Positions 10,331 to 22,041 of a stretch of 64,000 nt of DNA are shown here, in pieces (within the stretch, counting starts at the first letter, position 1; the number at the start of each line of letters is the position of its first letter). The stretch is from contig JACGCM010002207.1 of NCBI GenBank assembly GCA_014058105.1, positions 1,116,001-1,180,000 on the forward strand, written 5' to 3'. The notes under the pieces are model-generated. The model was not told where the DNA came from, did not search any database, and was given only the letters and a program-made list of their open reading frames with translations. A program made the translations under genes and the position numbers. The DNA is from Kingdonia uniflora. Its lineage: Eukaryota; Streptophyta; Magnoliopsida; Ranunculales; Circaeasteraceae.

Positions 10331-11780
10331 TAAGAAATGACAAAACATAATAATCATGTTTCTTTTGTGTGTTTTGTCGCAGGATTTTGATAATGTAATA
10401 TGATCATGCATACATTCAAGAGAGGAAAGGATTTCACGATAAACAAGACTTAGAGAGGCAATAGTTTCAAGAAGAAAGCATGTTTCTCTATATTGGCACA
10501 ATGCAGATGAACGACAGATGGGTCTGATGATAGGGTTACCTCTTTCAAGGTGATCACAAAATTGGGATTAAGGAACTATATTCTGAATGGGTTAGTCTCT
10601 TTCATTTGTGGCAATCTCTTTCATTTTTGTTGGCTTTGGGAAAAAGTTATATTTTTTCCAATTGCTGTGTTGGAAATGAATGTTTCATGTGGATGTGTCA
10701 TTCATGGGCTTTGTTGCTCAAGGGAGATGATTCATATATTTTTCCTTCCATCATAAGTTGGAGATAAAAGAATGAAGCATCTTGTTTCTATTCACTGATT
10801 TAAAGAGTCTGTTGAGAGAAACTCCTTCAAATTAAATCGAAGTAGATGTCATTGTCGGTTGAATAGTCATCTTCATCGATTATGATTACTTGATTTTGAT
10901 GTTGGGATTCCATATATTTAATGGAGGATAATTCTCTCATTGGCGACGATTGCCATTAAAATGCTTTTTGTTTATCAAACACGACATTTGGGGAACGATT
11001 CAGGGTGAACCCATTTGAATTGTGGAATCAGTAGAATTCAATATGATGGATTTTCTACTATGAATGAGGATGACTTTGAAGTCTTCTCTGTCTCGTTTTG
11101 ATTTAGATGAGCGCTTTCCCATGCTCATGATCATTTTATACGAGTACAGAGATTGGTGGTTGCTCTTTATTATGGGGAGTCTGGAAATCACTTAGGGTGC
11201 TAGTGTTGGGCATCCAAAGTTCTACCACAGGCCTAATGTAGGTCATAGGTATTAAGGACCAGAGATGGTTGAGGGATATTATGCATCATCTTTGTGTGAG
11301 ATGTAGAGATCCTCAACATAGAAGCAGAACTTGACCTTAAAGAATTTGGAGAACTATTTCTACTGTCTGTTATCTATCATTAGTGTCGCTCATGAGACTC
11401 AGCATTTCCGATATGAAATGCAAACTATAGCTAGTTATTTAGTAACTACTTAGGGAATAATCAGTATGGAATTACTATTGATTTGAGGATTCTTTACAAT
11501 TTTTTGGTAGCCCTCGACTCGTCGAGATGTATCACTTAGTTATATGTATTGTGATGCAGGTGATGAGTATCATACTTGTGAAGTATTGTATCTCATTCTC
11601 TATTTACTTAGGAATTGCCCTAAACCAATGTTTTGGGTCCTTTAGAAAGTATATGCAATATTGCGGCAGGCATAGGTAACTTCTAATGGTAAGAAATGAA
11701 AGTTCAAGGGGTAGTGATTGAATTGGACTAAGAGGTTTCATCTTTATGATTAGAATTACGAAGTTATAAGTTATGATGAG
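10331..11780. other. Unrecognised Copia interior segment
   Basis: About 1.45 kb where gag, protease and most of integrase should be. No CCHC knuckle, DTG/DSG protease motif or HHCC/DDE integrase motif was found in any frame, and no frame longer than about 70 codons looks real. It could be diverged interior sequence or foreign sequence captured by the element. Confidence 0.5.
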
Positions 11781-13791
11781 AATCATGCTTATATATTGAT
11801 CGTAGAATTGAAGGGCGTGTCTCTGTTAAGAGCATTCCTTATGAACTTTGGAAAAGTAGAGTACTTTCCATTAAATTCATAAAAGTGTGGGGGTGCCTTG
11901 CAAAAGTGCAAATTCCAGTTCCCAAATGTGTGAAGTTGGGACCAAAACCCATTTACTATATTTATATTAGCAAAGCTAATAATATCAGTGCATTCAGGTT
12001 TCTGGTACACAAATCAGAGATCACTTATATACATGAGAATACATTCATCGAATCACGTGATGCTATCTTTTTTGAGGATATTTTTCCAAGCAAAAAGAGT
12101 GATAATGTGAATTCTCTAAAAAGATCACATGACGTTGCTTCAGGTAGTGATCTTCAGTCTGAAAGTTCTGAGCAAGCTCCAGAACTTAGACGTGGCAAAC
12201 GTGTTAAGACCGCATCTGTAAGAATCGGTCTGGAATATCTAACTAACTTGTTAAAAAATGAACCTCAAACCTTCAAGGAGGCCAATGCAACTCCTGAGGC
12301 TCCTAATTGGAAAGCGGCAGTGCATAGTGAAATTAATTCTATTAGGCAAAATCATATGTGGGAGTTGGTAACTCTTCCACCTGGTAAGAAACCAATCGGT
12401 GTTAAATAGATCTTCAAGAGAAAGATGAAACCTGATGGTTCTATAAACAAGTACAAGGGGCAATTTGTTGCTAAGGGATTTAGGCAAAAGGAATGCCAAG
12501 ATTACTTTGACACTTATTCACCAGTTAAAAGAATAACATCTATACGAATGTTGATAGCTATTGCAGCTTTGCATAAGCTTGAAATACATCAAATAGATAT
12601 GAAAATAGCTTTTCTAAATGGTGAATTAGATGAGGAAATTTATATGAACCAACCTGAAGGGTTTATTGTCCAAGGACAAGAACACAAAGTTTACAAACTT
12701 GTGAAGTCCTTGTATGGATTAAAACAAGCGCCCTTATAATGGCATGCAAAGTTTGATCATGTCATGATCAAGGATGGATTTAAAATCAATGAATGTGACA
12801 AATGTGTTTATTATAAGCGCATTAATGTTGCATGCGTAATTGTATGTCTCTATGTAGACGATATGCTAATTTTGGGGACTAATATTAATGTAATAAAGTC
12901 CACTAAGAAAATGCTGACCAGGAACTTCGACATGAAGGACCTAGGTATTGCAGATGTTATTCTTGGAATCAAGATTAATAGGACATCACAAGGAATTGTG
13001 TTGTCACAAGCACATTATATAGAAAACGTGCTTAAGAGATTTAATAAGTTTAAGTGTAAATGTATTGAAACACCATTTGATATAACTCAAAACTTAGCAA
13101 AAAATAAGGGAGAAAGCGTTTCTTAACTTGAGTACTCACGTATCATAGGCAGTCACATATATATTATGAACTGTACCAGACCGGATATTTCTTATGCAGT
13201 AAGTAAACTGAGTCGATATACGAGTAATCCTGGAGATGCACATTGGGTGGCACTCGTTTGGGTTTTAAAGTACTTAAAGTACACCCAACACTATGGTTTG
13301 TACTATACTAGTTATCCAGCTGTACTTGAAGGATATAGTGATGCAAATTGGATTTTGGATTCTGACGAGTCAAAATCAATTACTTGATATGTGTTCACAC
13401 TTGGAGATGCAACAGTATCATGGAAATCTCATAAACAAACATGTATAGCTCGTTCCACGATAATATCTGAGTTTATTGCTTTGGATAAAGCTAGAGAAGA
13501 AGCATAATGGCTTCGAGAGTTTCTAGAGGATATTCTTTTATGGCCGCAACCTGTGCCTGCGATATGTATTCATTGTGATAATCAAGCAGCACTAGCAAAG
13601 GCTAAGAATTAAGTGTATAATGGTAAGTCACGACATATACCTTGCAGACATAATACCGTTAAGCAGTTACTTGCGAATGGAATAATATCTATTAATTTTG
13701 TAAAATCTAAAGACAACCTTATGGATCCATTTACAAAAGGGTTGTCGAAAGGGCAAGTATATTATACATCAAAAGGAATGGGATTAATATG
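11781..13791 (+). pseudogene. Copia pol: integrase end, reverse transcriptase, RNase H
   Basis: After a short frame slip, one continuous reading frame from 11885 holds the integrase C-terminal part (KVWGCLAKVQIP...KLGPK, FLVHKSEI). RT follows, with FVAKGFRQKE, the YSPV motif, AFLNGELDEEIYM, LVKSLYGLKQAP and the YVDD box near 12850-12870 (CLYVDDMLILG). RNase H follows with [31 protein letters not shown] and SRHI. Interior stops fall at 12406, 12737, 13123, 13385, 13505 and 13610, yet the frame does not shift from 11885 on. So decay was by point mutation. The same family fragment, antisense, is part of the 3.6 kb units. Confidence 0.9.
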
Positions 13792-14361
13792 ACCAATCTA
13801 CGAGTAATCTTAATGGTAACCTAACCTAATGACTGGAGGATCCCAAGATCTAGGTTCAATAGAAAAACTGGTTAAGGGTTATTTACCCAAGCATTGTGGA
13901 GACTAGGTCTCCATCTCATTCCTGATGTAACAGTGCAACCTACTGAGGTTGTTAGGGTAAAATTTATTTTTAATGATTCCTATAGCTTGTGAATACAAGT
14001 AGAGTACGTCAGGGTACTCTTAATAAGAAATCACCTATGAGAGTGAGAAGTGAGGGTCGCTTCTGTGAGAATTGAGATGGATGAATTCTCTAATAGTACT
14101 CATGAATCCAAGATTTTCCAGGGCCAAAATGGATACAATATTTAGAACTGTCTGTGACAGGAATAGAACTGTGTGAATTCTATTGTTTGGGCTTACATCA
14201 ATGGCTGAACAGTTCAAGACATCATGTTCACTGCTTAGCCAAGTATGTCCGATAATATTTTACTAGAGAAGGTTCAAGTCCACAAGACACTTTATTCGAT
14301 GCAGAGCCATTCCTACCATTACTCTCAAGATTCTTGTTCGTTATCATCTTTCCCGTTTTCA
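13792..14361. other. Copia 3' untranslated interior
   Basis: About 570 bases between the end of pol and the polypurine tract with no coding frame. The text is as expected for the 3' interior of a Copia element. Short frames at 14035-14457 on either strand are not supported by motifs. Confidence 0.5.
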
Positions 14362-14376
14362 TTCAAATGTGGGGAT
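14362..14376 (+). other. Polypurine tract of the Copia element
   Basis: ttcaaatgtggggat lies directly before the TG of the 3' LTR at 14377; the purine core is the gggga run. The position and composition are those of a plus-strand primer. Confidence 0.6.
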
Positions 14377-15234
14377 TGTTGGAAAAAATGCATATCATTT
14401 CTTTGTGGTTTGAATAAAACCTTAGTGATTAATGTTAGTCCCAGATTGGATAAGTGAAAAGAGTATTTTCATTTTATATTGGGTTGCACATGATGTGTAT
14501 GTAAGTGGTTCCTTCACAAGTGCGCGAGGTGATTGTGTAAAGGCTTGTTATGGGGACGCCCATGGGCTTGCGTGCATGAACCAACTCATGACCCATTTGG
14601 ACTATTTTATAGATTCTATTCGAATACCAGATTTATTTGAATAGAATATTATTCTAATAGAATAATATTCTATTCAAATAAATCTGGCAGGAAGAATCTA
14701 TTCGAATAGATTATGATTCTATTCGAATAAATCTTGTAGGAAGAATCTATTCGAATAGATTATAATTTTATTCGAATAAATCTGGCAGTAAGAAATGTAT
14801 TCGTACATAAATAGATTCTATTCGAATAAAACATGCAGTTATCTTTAAAAGATACAACTCTTCTCAGAGATATGTCTTGGAACATAACCCTATCTACAGG
14901 TTCTTCTAAAGGACACCTTCTCCTTTATTTAAACAATCATTCTTGATGTGTTTGACATACAGAAAAATATCAAAATCTCATTTCCTCTTTTTCATTCCTT
15001 CCTTCTTGAGAGTAAAATCATAGATAGTTCGACAGGCGTATCGACTTGAGTGCTTTAAGTCTATACGATTCGAACGTTGTATCTTGGGAGACAGGCACCG
15101 TGAAAGCTGTGAAGCACCATACGCATGGTGAAATCTGTCTTAAGGAAATTGCAGTGACTGCAAGCCTTGATCTTCAGAGTTTTTCAATTTCCATTTCGTT
15201 CATCTTCGACTCAATTCTGAATACATGTTTTATA
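14377..15234 (+). repeat. 3' LTR of the Copia element, with an expanded repeat
   Basis: It starts tgttggaaaaaatgcata and ends atacatgttttata, the last C of the TG...CA pattern having mutated to T. At 858 bases it is 103 longer than the 5' LTR. The difference lies in the attcgaata-rich block (14610-14830), which has an extra ~50-base repeat copy and a long palindrome absent from the 5' LTR. Confidence 0.9.
14627..14687. repeat. 61-bp perfect palindrome in the 3' LTR
   Basis: From ccagatttatttgaatag at 14627 to ctattcaaataaatctgg ending at 14687, the sequence equals its own reverse complement. The arms are 30 bases and the centre is one base (14657). The pairing was checked base by base. The 5' LTR has only a single arm-like segment at the matching place. 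Confidence 0.9.
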
Positions 15235-15239
15235 ATAGT

Positions 15240-15460
15240 TTAGTGGTTACTTAATTTCACCTAATAGTAACTTATCGGCATAACCAAAAATAGTGTAAAA
15301 TAACAATTAAAAGAAACGTAAATTGAGCACAAAGTGATTGTGACAGTTCAAACCCAACTCCTCACCAATTTGATTAAAATTCTACTAATACAAGAAAATA
15401 AATTAAAAGCAATTGAAAATAAATTATACATTTTCTTCCTTCTTTTTCTTTCTCTCATTG
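15240..15460 (-). pseudogene. ValRS copy B, intron 2 and 3' part of exon 2
   Basis: This resumes unit 2 after the Copia element. It is intron text followed by the 3' part of exon 2 on the minus strand (about 15430-15460, Lys/Glu-rich). It breaks off at the LINE insertion point. The donor reads T|GTATAA against G|GTATAA in copy A. Confidence 0.75.
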
Positions 15461-15625
15461 GTTCATCATGAATAGTGATCATGAATAGTTATAACTGTTC
15501 AAAAGCCAATAATCTAGCACAGTTAAAATCCATAAATTTGAAAACCCTTTGAAACTCGATCAAACTATGCAAATTTGATTCCTTAAAACCCTTGAATCCC
15601 TAATCAATTATCAAACTTGAGCAAG

Positions 15626-17265
15626 ATGGATCTACCCATACTGAATCTCTTTCAAGAGGTTCTAAGTTGAGAAAGCAATTCTTTCGGCAATGAGGGTTTG
15701 GATGATTTAGCGTCATCATTGAGGAAATTTATGCAGAACCCTCCTGCAAGTACAACTCCCACCATCTCTCCGACCACTCCAGCTATCCTTAGTAAAGATA
15801 ATCTTTCTTTGCACGGGTTTTAAGTCTCAATTGATCAAACCACTGAAGCAATCAAGGAACAATCGGGTCAAGAACAAAGGGTTGTATGTCCCTGGGGCTT
15901 TATGAAAATGGCAGAAGGGAACGAGAAGAATAAAACCGCATCTACAGGAGAAATCGCAGAACATCCAAGCTTTCCGGGATTGCAACATTCCAAAGAAGAT
16001 CAGGTTATAGAGACTTCCTGTCTTCGTGGTAAAATCCCTGAATCTACTTTGAACACAAAAATGCCCACTTAATCTTTTATAGACATGGTACGAGGAAAAA
16101 CGGATACCCCAAATAAAGCTACATCACTTCTGGATTTGGGAATGCGGGGTGATACTCTGTTTGTCTCTATCCCTGCATGAGAGATTTCTATGGGGGTGTT
16201 CAGTTCAACTTGATCGGGGGACTGGATCTTCAGAAGGTAAAATTTGAGGCTGTTCGCTAGAACATAGTAGAAACTCTCTAGGCAGTGCAAGCTAATCCCA
16301 TTAGGGAAAGACTTCTTCATCATCAAACTCGATAATGAAAGTGATAAGATTCACATATGGGGGTCATGAACCTTGGATGGAAGAGAAGATGCCCATGTGT
16401 TTGATGCCATGGAGTCCACTTTTCTCAACGGATAATCATCACAATATGAATACTCTAATTTGGTATAAATTTCTAGGATTACCAAGTGAACTATGGAGTC
16501 AGAAGATTGTTATGTCCTTGGGGAAGACATTGGGTACATCAATCCATCTGGATAGGTCAACAATTAATCATGACTATGGGTATTATGCTAGTGTTTTGGT
16601 GAATATTAATCTTTCAAAGCCTATTCCTAATCATGTTTTTATTGACGTTGAGGGTAAACTGATTAGCCAAGAGATTCTCCTATATCGGGTTCCTAAATTC
16701 TGCAATCATTGTAAGAACATTGGACATAGCATTGCGGAGTATAAGGTGATACAACGAGCGGTTCGTGGTGAGCAGAAACAAGTACCAAAGACAGTAAAAA
16801 AAACCTGGGAATACTAAGAGCACTGGAAATAGTAACGTGGCTCCTAGAGAAGAAGGGGTATAGAGCAAGCCGGAGAAGGGGAAGAACTTCCAAGGACCAC
16901 TGAATACACATACTTATTTTCAGGATATTTTAACTGCATATAGTAAGAGACCCCATACTAGTCAGGTTGAAAAAGCTATAGAATAGGGAGACTGGTCTTC
17001 CCCCAAAGCAAGAAGAGGAAGAAGTGTCTCACCTAAGACTAATTCTAGGTTCTCATTTGGGGACATCGGATCGACAAACAAATATCATGCTCTTGGCGAT
17101 GGAGAAGAACAAGATACCAGTGTGCAAAGGATTTCTAGAAATGAAGTGGACAAGGGTGACCAAGGGGATACAAATGCTGGCACTAGTGAGGGGACTCCAC
17201 AAAGTTGATTTAAATCTGGAGACAACTCGGGAGATCATAATAGTTCAGTTGAGGAGGTGAGGAAA
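15626..17265 (+). pseudogene. LINE ORF1, DUF4283-like nucleic acid binding protein
   Basis: ATG at 15626 (MDLPILNLFQE) opens a broken frame. The best piece, 16335-16817, has the DUF4283 pattern (PWSPLFSTDN, LIWYKFLGLPSELWS, GTSIHLDRST, YYASVLVNINL). It then runs into a zinc knuckle CNHCKNIGHSIAEYK whose last Cys of the CCHC set is Tyr. A downstream Lys/Arg-rich part with stops runs to ORF2. ORF1 proteins of this type bind LINE RNA in the ribonucleoprotein particle. Stops and frame changes occur both before and after the preserved piece. Confidence 0.8.
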
Positions 17266-17396
17266 CTTCTAAATTTGGAAAGCTGGGCAGATATCATGGA
17301 AGAAGAAGATCAGGGGTTATTACCTAATCAAATTATTAGAGGGGGCCGAGTTTACACTATGAACTCTAGAGTTACACGGTCTAATATAGGTTTACA

Positions 17397-20300
17397 ATGA
17401 GAGTGCCTTTTTGGAATACAAGAGGTCTGGGTAATAAAAATTCCATGACCTATATCAGGAAAACAATCTTGGGGCTAAATCCCAATATTATTGGGTTTGC
17501 AGAACCAATTTTTTTTTCTAAAGGAATACGTATTTCAGGATACATTAATATGATTATAACTAATGAGGTTGGGGTACAGAAATAAAACATCTGGATTCTT
17601 TGGAAGGAAGGTCTACAAAATTCGAGTGTGGTTATGAGTAACAGTCAGCACATAACAATCCTCTTTATGGATTGCCTTCTTACTTTTGTTCATGTGGATT
17701 ATCTACGCATCTATAGAGCTGATCTTTGGAATCAGTTGGTTCAAATTTCAAGCACTAACCGACTGTCATGGCTTTGTATTAGGGACTTTAATACGGTACT
17801 TAGAATGCCAAAAAAAGGAAAGAAAACCTCCTTGTAGAAGAGCAGTTGTAGAATTCTCTAATTTTTTGGATGCAACTTGCCTTACAGAAAGTGTGACAAG
17901 GGGTGTCACTTTTACCTGGTGAAATTGTCAAAGAGGGGTGATGAGAATATTGAGTGTGCTGGATAGAAGTCTCATTAATGATAGCTGGAATGACAAATTC
18001 CACAACTAGAAGGTAAAGGTGATTCCCCGAACTAAGTCTGATCACTCTCTTCTTTTTGGTGAGTGCAATGATATAGCTAAACCGAGTAACATACCTTTCT
18101 GTTATTTCTAATCTTGGAGTAAGGTGAATGGGTTTAGAGAAATGGTTAAGAATTGTTGGAATCACCCTCTCTCTACCACTCCTTTATTTAACATCATGAT
18201 AAAATTACAAAGACTAAAAGTGTAGATTAAAAACTGGAAAAAGTAGGCCCTTGATATTACCGTCCACGATAAGAAGGAACTAGAGTGAAAGATATTACAA
18301 CTTCAGATCTAGCAAGAGGATGATGAAATAGATGATATGCTTTATATACAGATGCTTACCAAAACAAATGAACTAGAACAAATTGAGGAGAAGGAGGAGG
18401 AAGATTGGCGCCAACGATCGCGGGTTAAATGATTGTTTGCGGGGGATCACAACACTGCATATTTTCACCAGGCCACTCAAATGAAAATGGCCAAGACCTG
18501 CATTATGGAAATTAAAGATCAATATGGGGTTGTGATCTCTAATCAAGACTGCGTTAAAGATAACATTGTAAACTACTACGCAGAAAAGTTTGCACGACAT
18601 GAGGTGATGGATTGCTCTGAACTGTTTACCCATAATAAAGTTTTGGTTACGCAGGAAGAAAATACTAGTCTCTCTGGTATTCCAAATGAGGAGGAAGTTT
18701 GAGATGCTATATTTTCTCTGGATGGAGAGAGCTCTCCAGGGCCGGATGGGTTTTCAGGAACATTTTTTAGGACCTATTAGGATATTATTGGGGTAGAAGT
18801 CTCTATGGGTACCACATCTTTCTTCAGGGATGAAGTTTTTGCCGTCAACTTCAACTTTAACCTCATTGTTTTGATCCCTAAAATACAGAAACCGTCGCGA
18901 GTGAAGGATTATAGGCCTATATGCCTGAGTAACTTTATTTTTAAACTCATTACCAAAATTTTAGCTACAAGACTCTCTTCGATTGTGTCGAGAATTGTGT
19001 TTAAGGAGCAAAGTACGTTCATACCTAAGAGAAGCATCTAGAGTAATATTTGCATAGCTTCTGAGATGGTGAATGAGACTAGTATTTCCTGCTGGATATT
19101 ACCCAAGCTTATGATACTATGAGTTGGGATTTCCTGCTCAAAGCTCTCTGGTCACTAGGGTTCTGCAACACCTTCTGCAATTGGATCCATACTATTATTA
19201 ATACGGGGATGATATCAGTTTCAATCAACGGTAGCCCTTCTGGATACTTTAAGGCTTCTCGAGGCCTTAAGCAAGGTGATCCACTCTCTCTGCTACTATT
19301 TGTTATTGCTAAAGATATTCTGAGCTCTAATCTCAAGTTTCTTGCAGGTCAAGAAAAATTAATCCCATGGTCAAGATTAAAGGTCCTACTCACTTGTTTT
19401 TTGCTGACGACATTTTTCTGTTTGTTAACGGTAATGCCAAGTGCTTAAGGAATTTGCAAAAAATCCTCAAAGCTTACCAACAAGCCTCTAAGAAGGTGGT
19501 TAGTGTTGTGAAAAGCAAGATCTTTCTTGGCCATATTCATAATCATAGATGAAGAAAAGTGATCGGCATGTTTGGGTTTAGGGAGGGAGCAATCCCAGAG
19601 ACCTATCTTGGCATCCCACTGGTACAAGGAAGGCTATCCAAAAGCACTATTAGCCCTTTGGTGGAAATAATTTGAAAGAGAGTGAATAGTTGGAATGGGA
19701 GATTGCTATCATTTCAAGGGAGAGTAGTCCTGGCCAAATCTATTCTTAACCCATTTACAATATGGCCATCTATAAATGGCCTCAGTCCTTAATTAAAGAA
19801 GGAGATTCCATCATTCAAAACTTTATCTGGACTGGGGACCCTACAAAGAGAAAGGGAATTACTCTGAGATGGGAAAAGCTGTGTAAACTGTTCAATGAAG
19901 GTGGCCTGGGAATACGAAGCTTGAGAGAGGTGAATAATGTTATGTTATACAAGCAGAATTAGATTTTCACTCAAAGAGAAGAGACTTGGGCTCAACTCTT
20001 ACATGTTAAATTTCATACTACTAGTGGTGAAAGAATTTAGTACCATAAACGATATTCTGTCTAGCCGGGTATTAAACATATAGAAGGCATTACAAAACCT
20101 TTTATAGGATGGATAATCAGAAAGGGTACGAAGATCGACTTCTAGAGAGACTCTTGGGTATCAGACATCCCTTTACGAGAACATATTGATCTCCCTCACC
20201 ACCAATGGAAGAAGTGTACAACTAGGGCCAGTGATTTTATAAACGGTGATGGATAAAACATCCTTCCTGATATTTCTCTAACCTACTTGGCTATGGGAAT

Positions 20301-21439
20301 AGACATTTATAATATTCCTTAAAACCCGCGTGTGGAGGATATTCAGATCTGGAAACCTGATATTCATAGTAATTTCTTAGTTAAAATGGATTTGAATGTA
20401 CCAGGAAACGATTAGACACAGCTTGGTGGTGGAGATATACATGGAGGAAATGCCTACATCTGAGTCTAAGCGGGTTTGCGTGGAGATTAATGAACCAAAT
20501 CCTCCCCACTGATGAGAAGGTTTAGAGGAAGATAAAACATATAGCATCAGTATGTGTTCACTGCGGTAGCAATGCTAAAACGGTAGACCACCTATTCTTA
20601 GAATACCCCATGGCCAAAGTGTTGTTGTGCTGGTTTACAAATGCTTTCCAACTTGCTTCTATTTCAGGTACGAATGGCTGGAAAAATACTTTGGAGAAAT
20701 GCACAAAGCATAGCTCATACCTCAATGACTTATTTATTACTATGGTGTTCGTAATCTGTCGATGGCTTTGGAACTAGAGAAATAAAATTAGATTAGACGA
20801 AAGGAAGATACCCATTAGACAGATACAAAATAAGGTTCAAGGAGACATATCTAATAGTGCCAAACTGTCTTCAAATAGCATGTGCAACACAACCTTCGAA
20901 TTACAGGTGGTTAAAGAGCTATCTGTCTACTATAAAATGGGGAATGCCCCATCCATTCGCAGTTGTAGATGGAATCTGCCAAACATCGGAGAGGTTAAGC
21001 TGTGCTGTGATGGCCCAGCATTGGGAAACCCTGGATCATCCGGGATTGGAGTTGTATATAGAGACTAGGAGGGCAGTGTGCACACTCAGTAAAGCAGTGG
21101 GTTTACCTGGAAGAAGTTCAAGCTATTGTTGACGGGATAGAAAAAGTACTACACAAAGGTTGGAACACTTTGTGGATAGTGTCAGACTCCTCGGCAACTA
21201 TCAAAACTTTTACTACAAATAAGATGCCCTAGAAGTTCCGAAGCAAGTGGAGGAACCTACTCACATCCATACAATCAATCCGCTTCAACTCAACCTGGAG
21301 AGAAGCAACTTTTTCAACATTCACCACAGCTAAGAGAGGCTCCAGAGCTGACCTACCTTTTGAGGAATGGGTTGAGGGTAGACCAGAGTTTCTGACAAGA
21401 ATTGAAGACCCTCATACTAAGTACTTCAGATTTAGATGA
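17397..21439 (+). pseudogene. LINE ORF2: endonuclease, reverse transcriptase, zf-RVT, RNase H
   Basis: ATG at 17397 opens the apurinic-type endonuclease (MRVPFWNTRGLGNKNS; LSWLCIRDFNTVL, where GDFN is expected and RDFN stands). After a frame change come TESVTRGVTFTW and the linker FAGDHNTAYFH. RT follows with SPGPDGFSGTFF, LIPKIQKPSRVKDYRPICL, LKQGDPLS and the catalytic FADD at about 19390-19405. zf-RVT is near 20540-20620 (VCVHCGSN...DHLFLEYPM, last Cys replaced by Tyr). RNase H begins near 20995 (CCDGPALGNPGSSGIGVVYRD) and ends by 21439. At least ten stops and several frame shifts mean it is inactive. Confidence 0.88.
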
Positions 21440-21449
21440 TCCCGACATA

Positions 21450-21770
21450 TTCTTGGATCTCAAGTTTATTCGAATGGAACTTCTCCTGTTCGAATACAAT
21501 CTTGACTGAAGGATTTTATTCGAATAGAACTTCTTTTGTTCAAATACACTCTTGACTGAGTGCTTTTATTCGAATAAAACTTCTTTTGTTCAAATAAAAC
21601 TTCTTTTATTCAAATTCACTCTTGACTAAGTATTTTTATTCGAATAGAACTTGCTCTATTCGAATACATTTATGGTTGAGGTGATTTATTCGAATAAACT
21701 AAAAATCTATTCGAATATACTTTATTTTTATTCAACTAGACATTTAGTCTATTCGAACAGAAGTGCGATT
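21450..21770. repeat. Degenerate ~50-bp repeats with attcgaata motif in the LINE 3' tail
   Basis: Several imperfect copies of a unit like ttttattcgaatagaacttc followed by ttttgttcaaatacactcttgact. The core palindrome ttcgaa recurs through the block. The Copia LTRs nearby hold a similar attcgaata core, although the two elements are otherwise unrelated. Confidence 0.7.
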
Positions 21771-21877
21771 CAGCTCTTCTTTTGCTCGTTTAAGGGCAAA
21801 TTTGTCCACGGTTGTAAATCTTGTACTTTATGATTCAACATATATAATAAATATAAATATTTTGCTAAAAAAGTAAT

Positions 21878-22041
21878 CTTTCTCTCATCGATCTCTTCGT
21901 TGCACCCTTGTTGAGTGTAAAATCAAAAGAAAAAAAAGTAATCGCTAAATTGAGTTGAAATTTATAGAGAAAAGGCGATATTATCGACGACTCTAAAGAG
22001 AGAAAAAGAGAGTTTTAGAGAGAGAGAGAGATAACCTCCAT
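21878..22041 (-). pseudogene. ValRS copy B, 5' part of exon 2 and exon 1
   Basis: This resumes unit 2 after the LINE. On minus, exon 2 ends its 5' side near 21916, where the acceptor AG has become AC. Exon 1 starts with ATG at 22041 and the donor GT follows GAG as in copy A. The two halves of exon 2 lie 6.4 kb apart. Confidence 0.75.

Larger units (their letters stand above)
9442..15234 (+). mobile_element. Copia LTR retrotransposon inserted in unit 2
   Basis: It is bounded by two LTRs (9442-10196 and 14377-15234) and flanked by the 5-base target duplication atagt at 9437-9441 and 15235-15239. Removing it restores the ValRS intron text ctcatagtttagtgg seen in copy A. The interior has a gag start, about 1.5 kb of unrecognised sequence, and pol from the integrase C-terminal part to RNase H. 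No good primer binding site follows the 5' LTR. In a typical Copia element (about 5 kb) the missing part would hold gag, protease and most of integrase. It is dead. Confidence 0.9.
15461..21877 (+). mobile_element. Full-length L1-type LINE inserted in ValRS exon 2 of unit 2
   Basis: A 6,417-base element flanked by a 13-base target duplication ctttctctcattg (15448-15460) and ctttctctcatcg (21878-21890), with one mismatch. It has two ORFs in the order and size expected of plant L1 LINEs: ORF1 (DUF4283-like with zinc knuckle) and ORF2 (endonuclease, RT, zf-RVT, RNase H). A repeat-rich 3' region ends in tttgctaaaaaagtaat. There is no LTR. Both ORFs carry many stops and frame changes. Confidence 0.9.

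Noticed and set aside
19109..19336. Minus-strand frame within the LINE RT
   Set aside because: The plus strand reads LKQGDPLS RT motifs over the same bases; the minus frame is a shadow.
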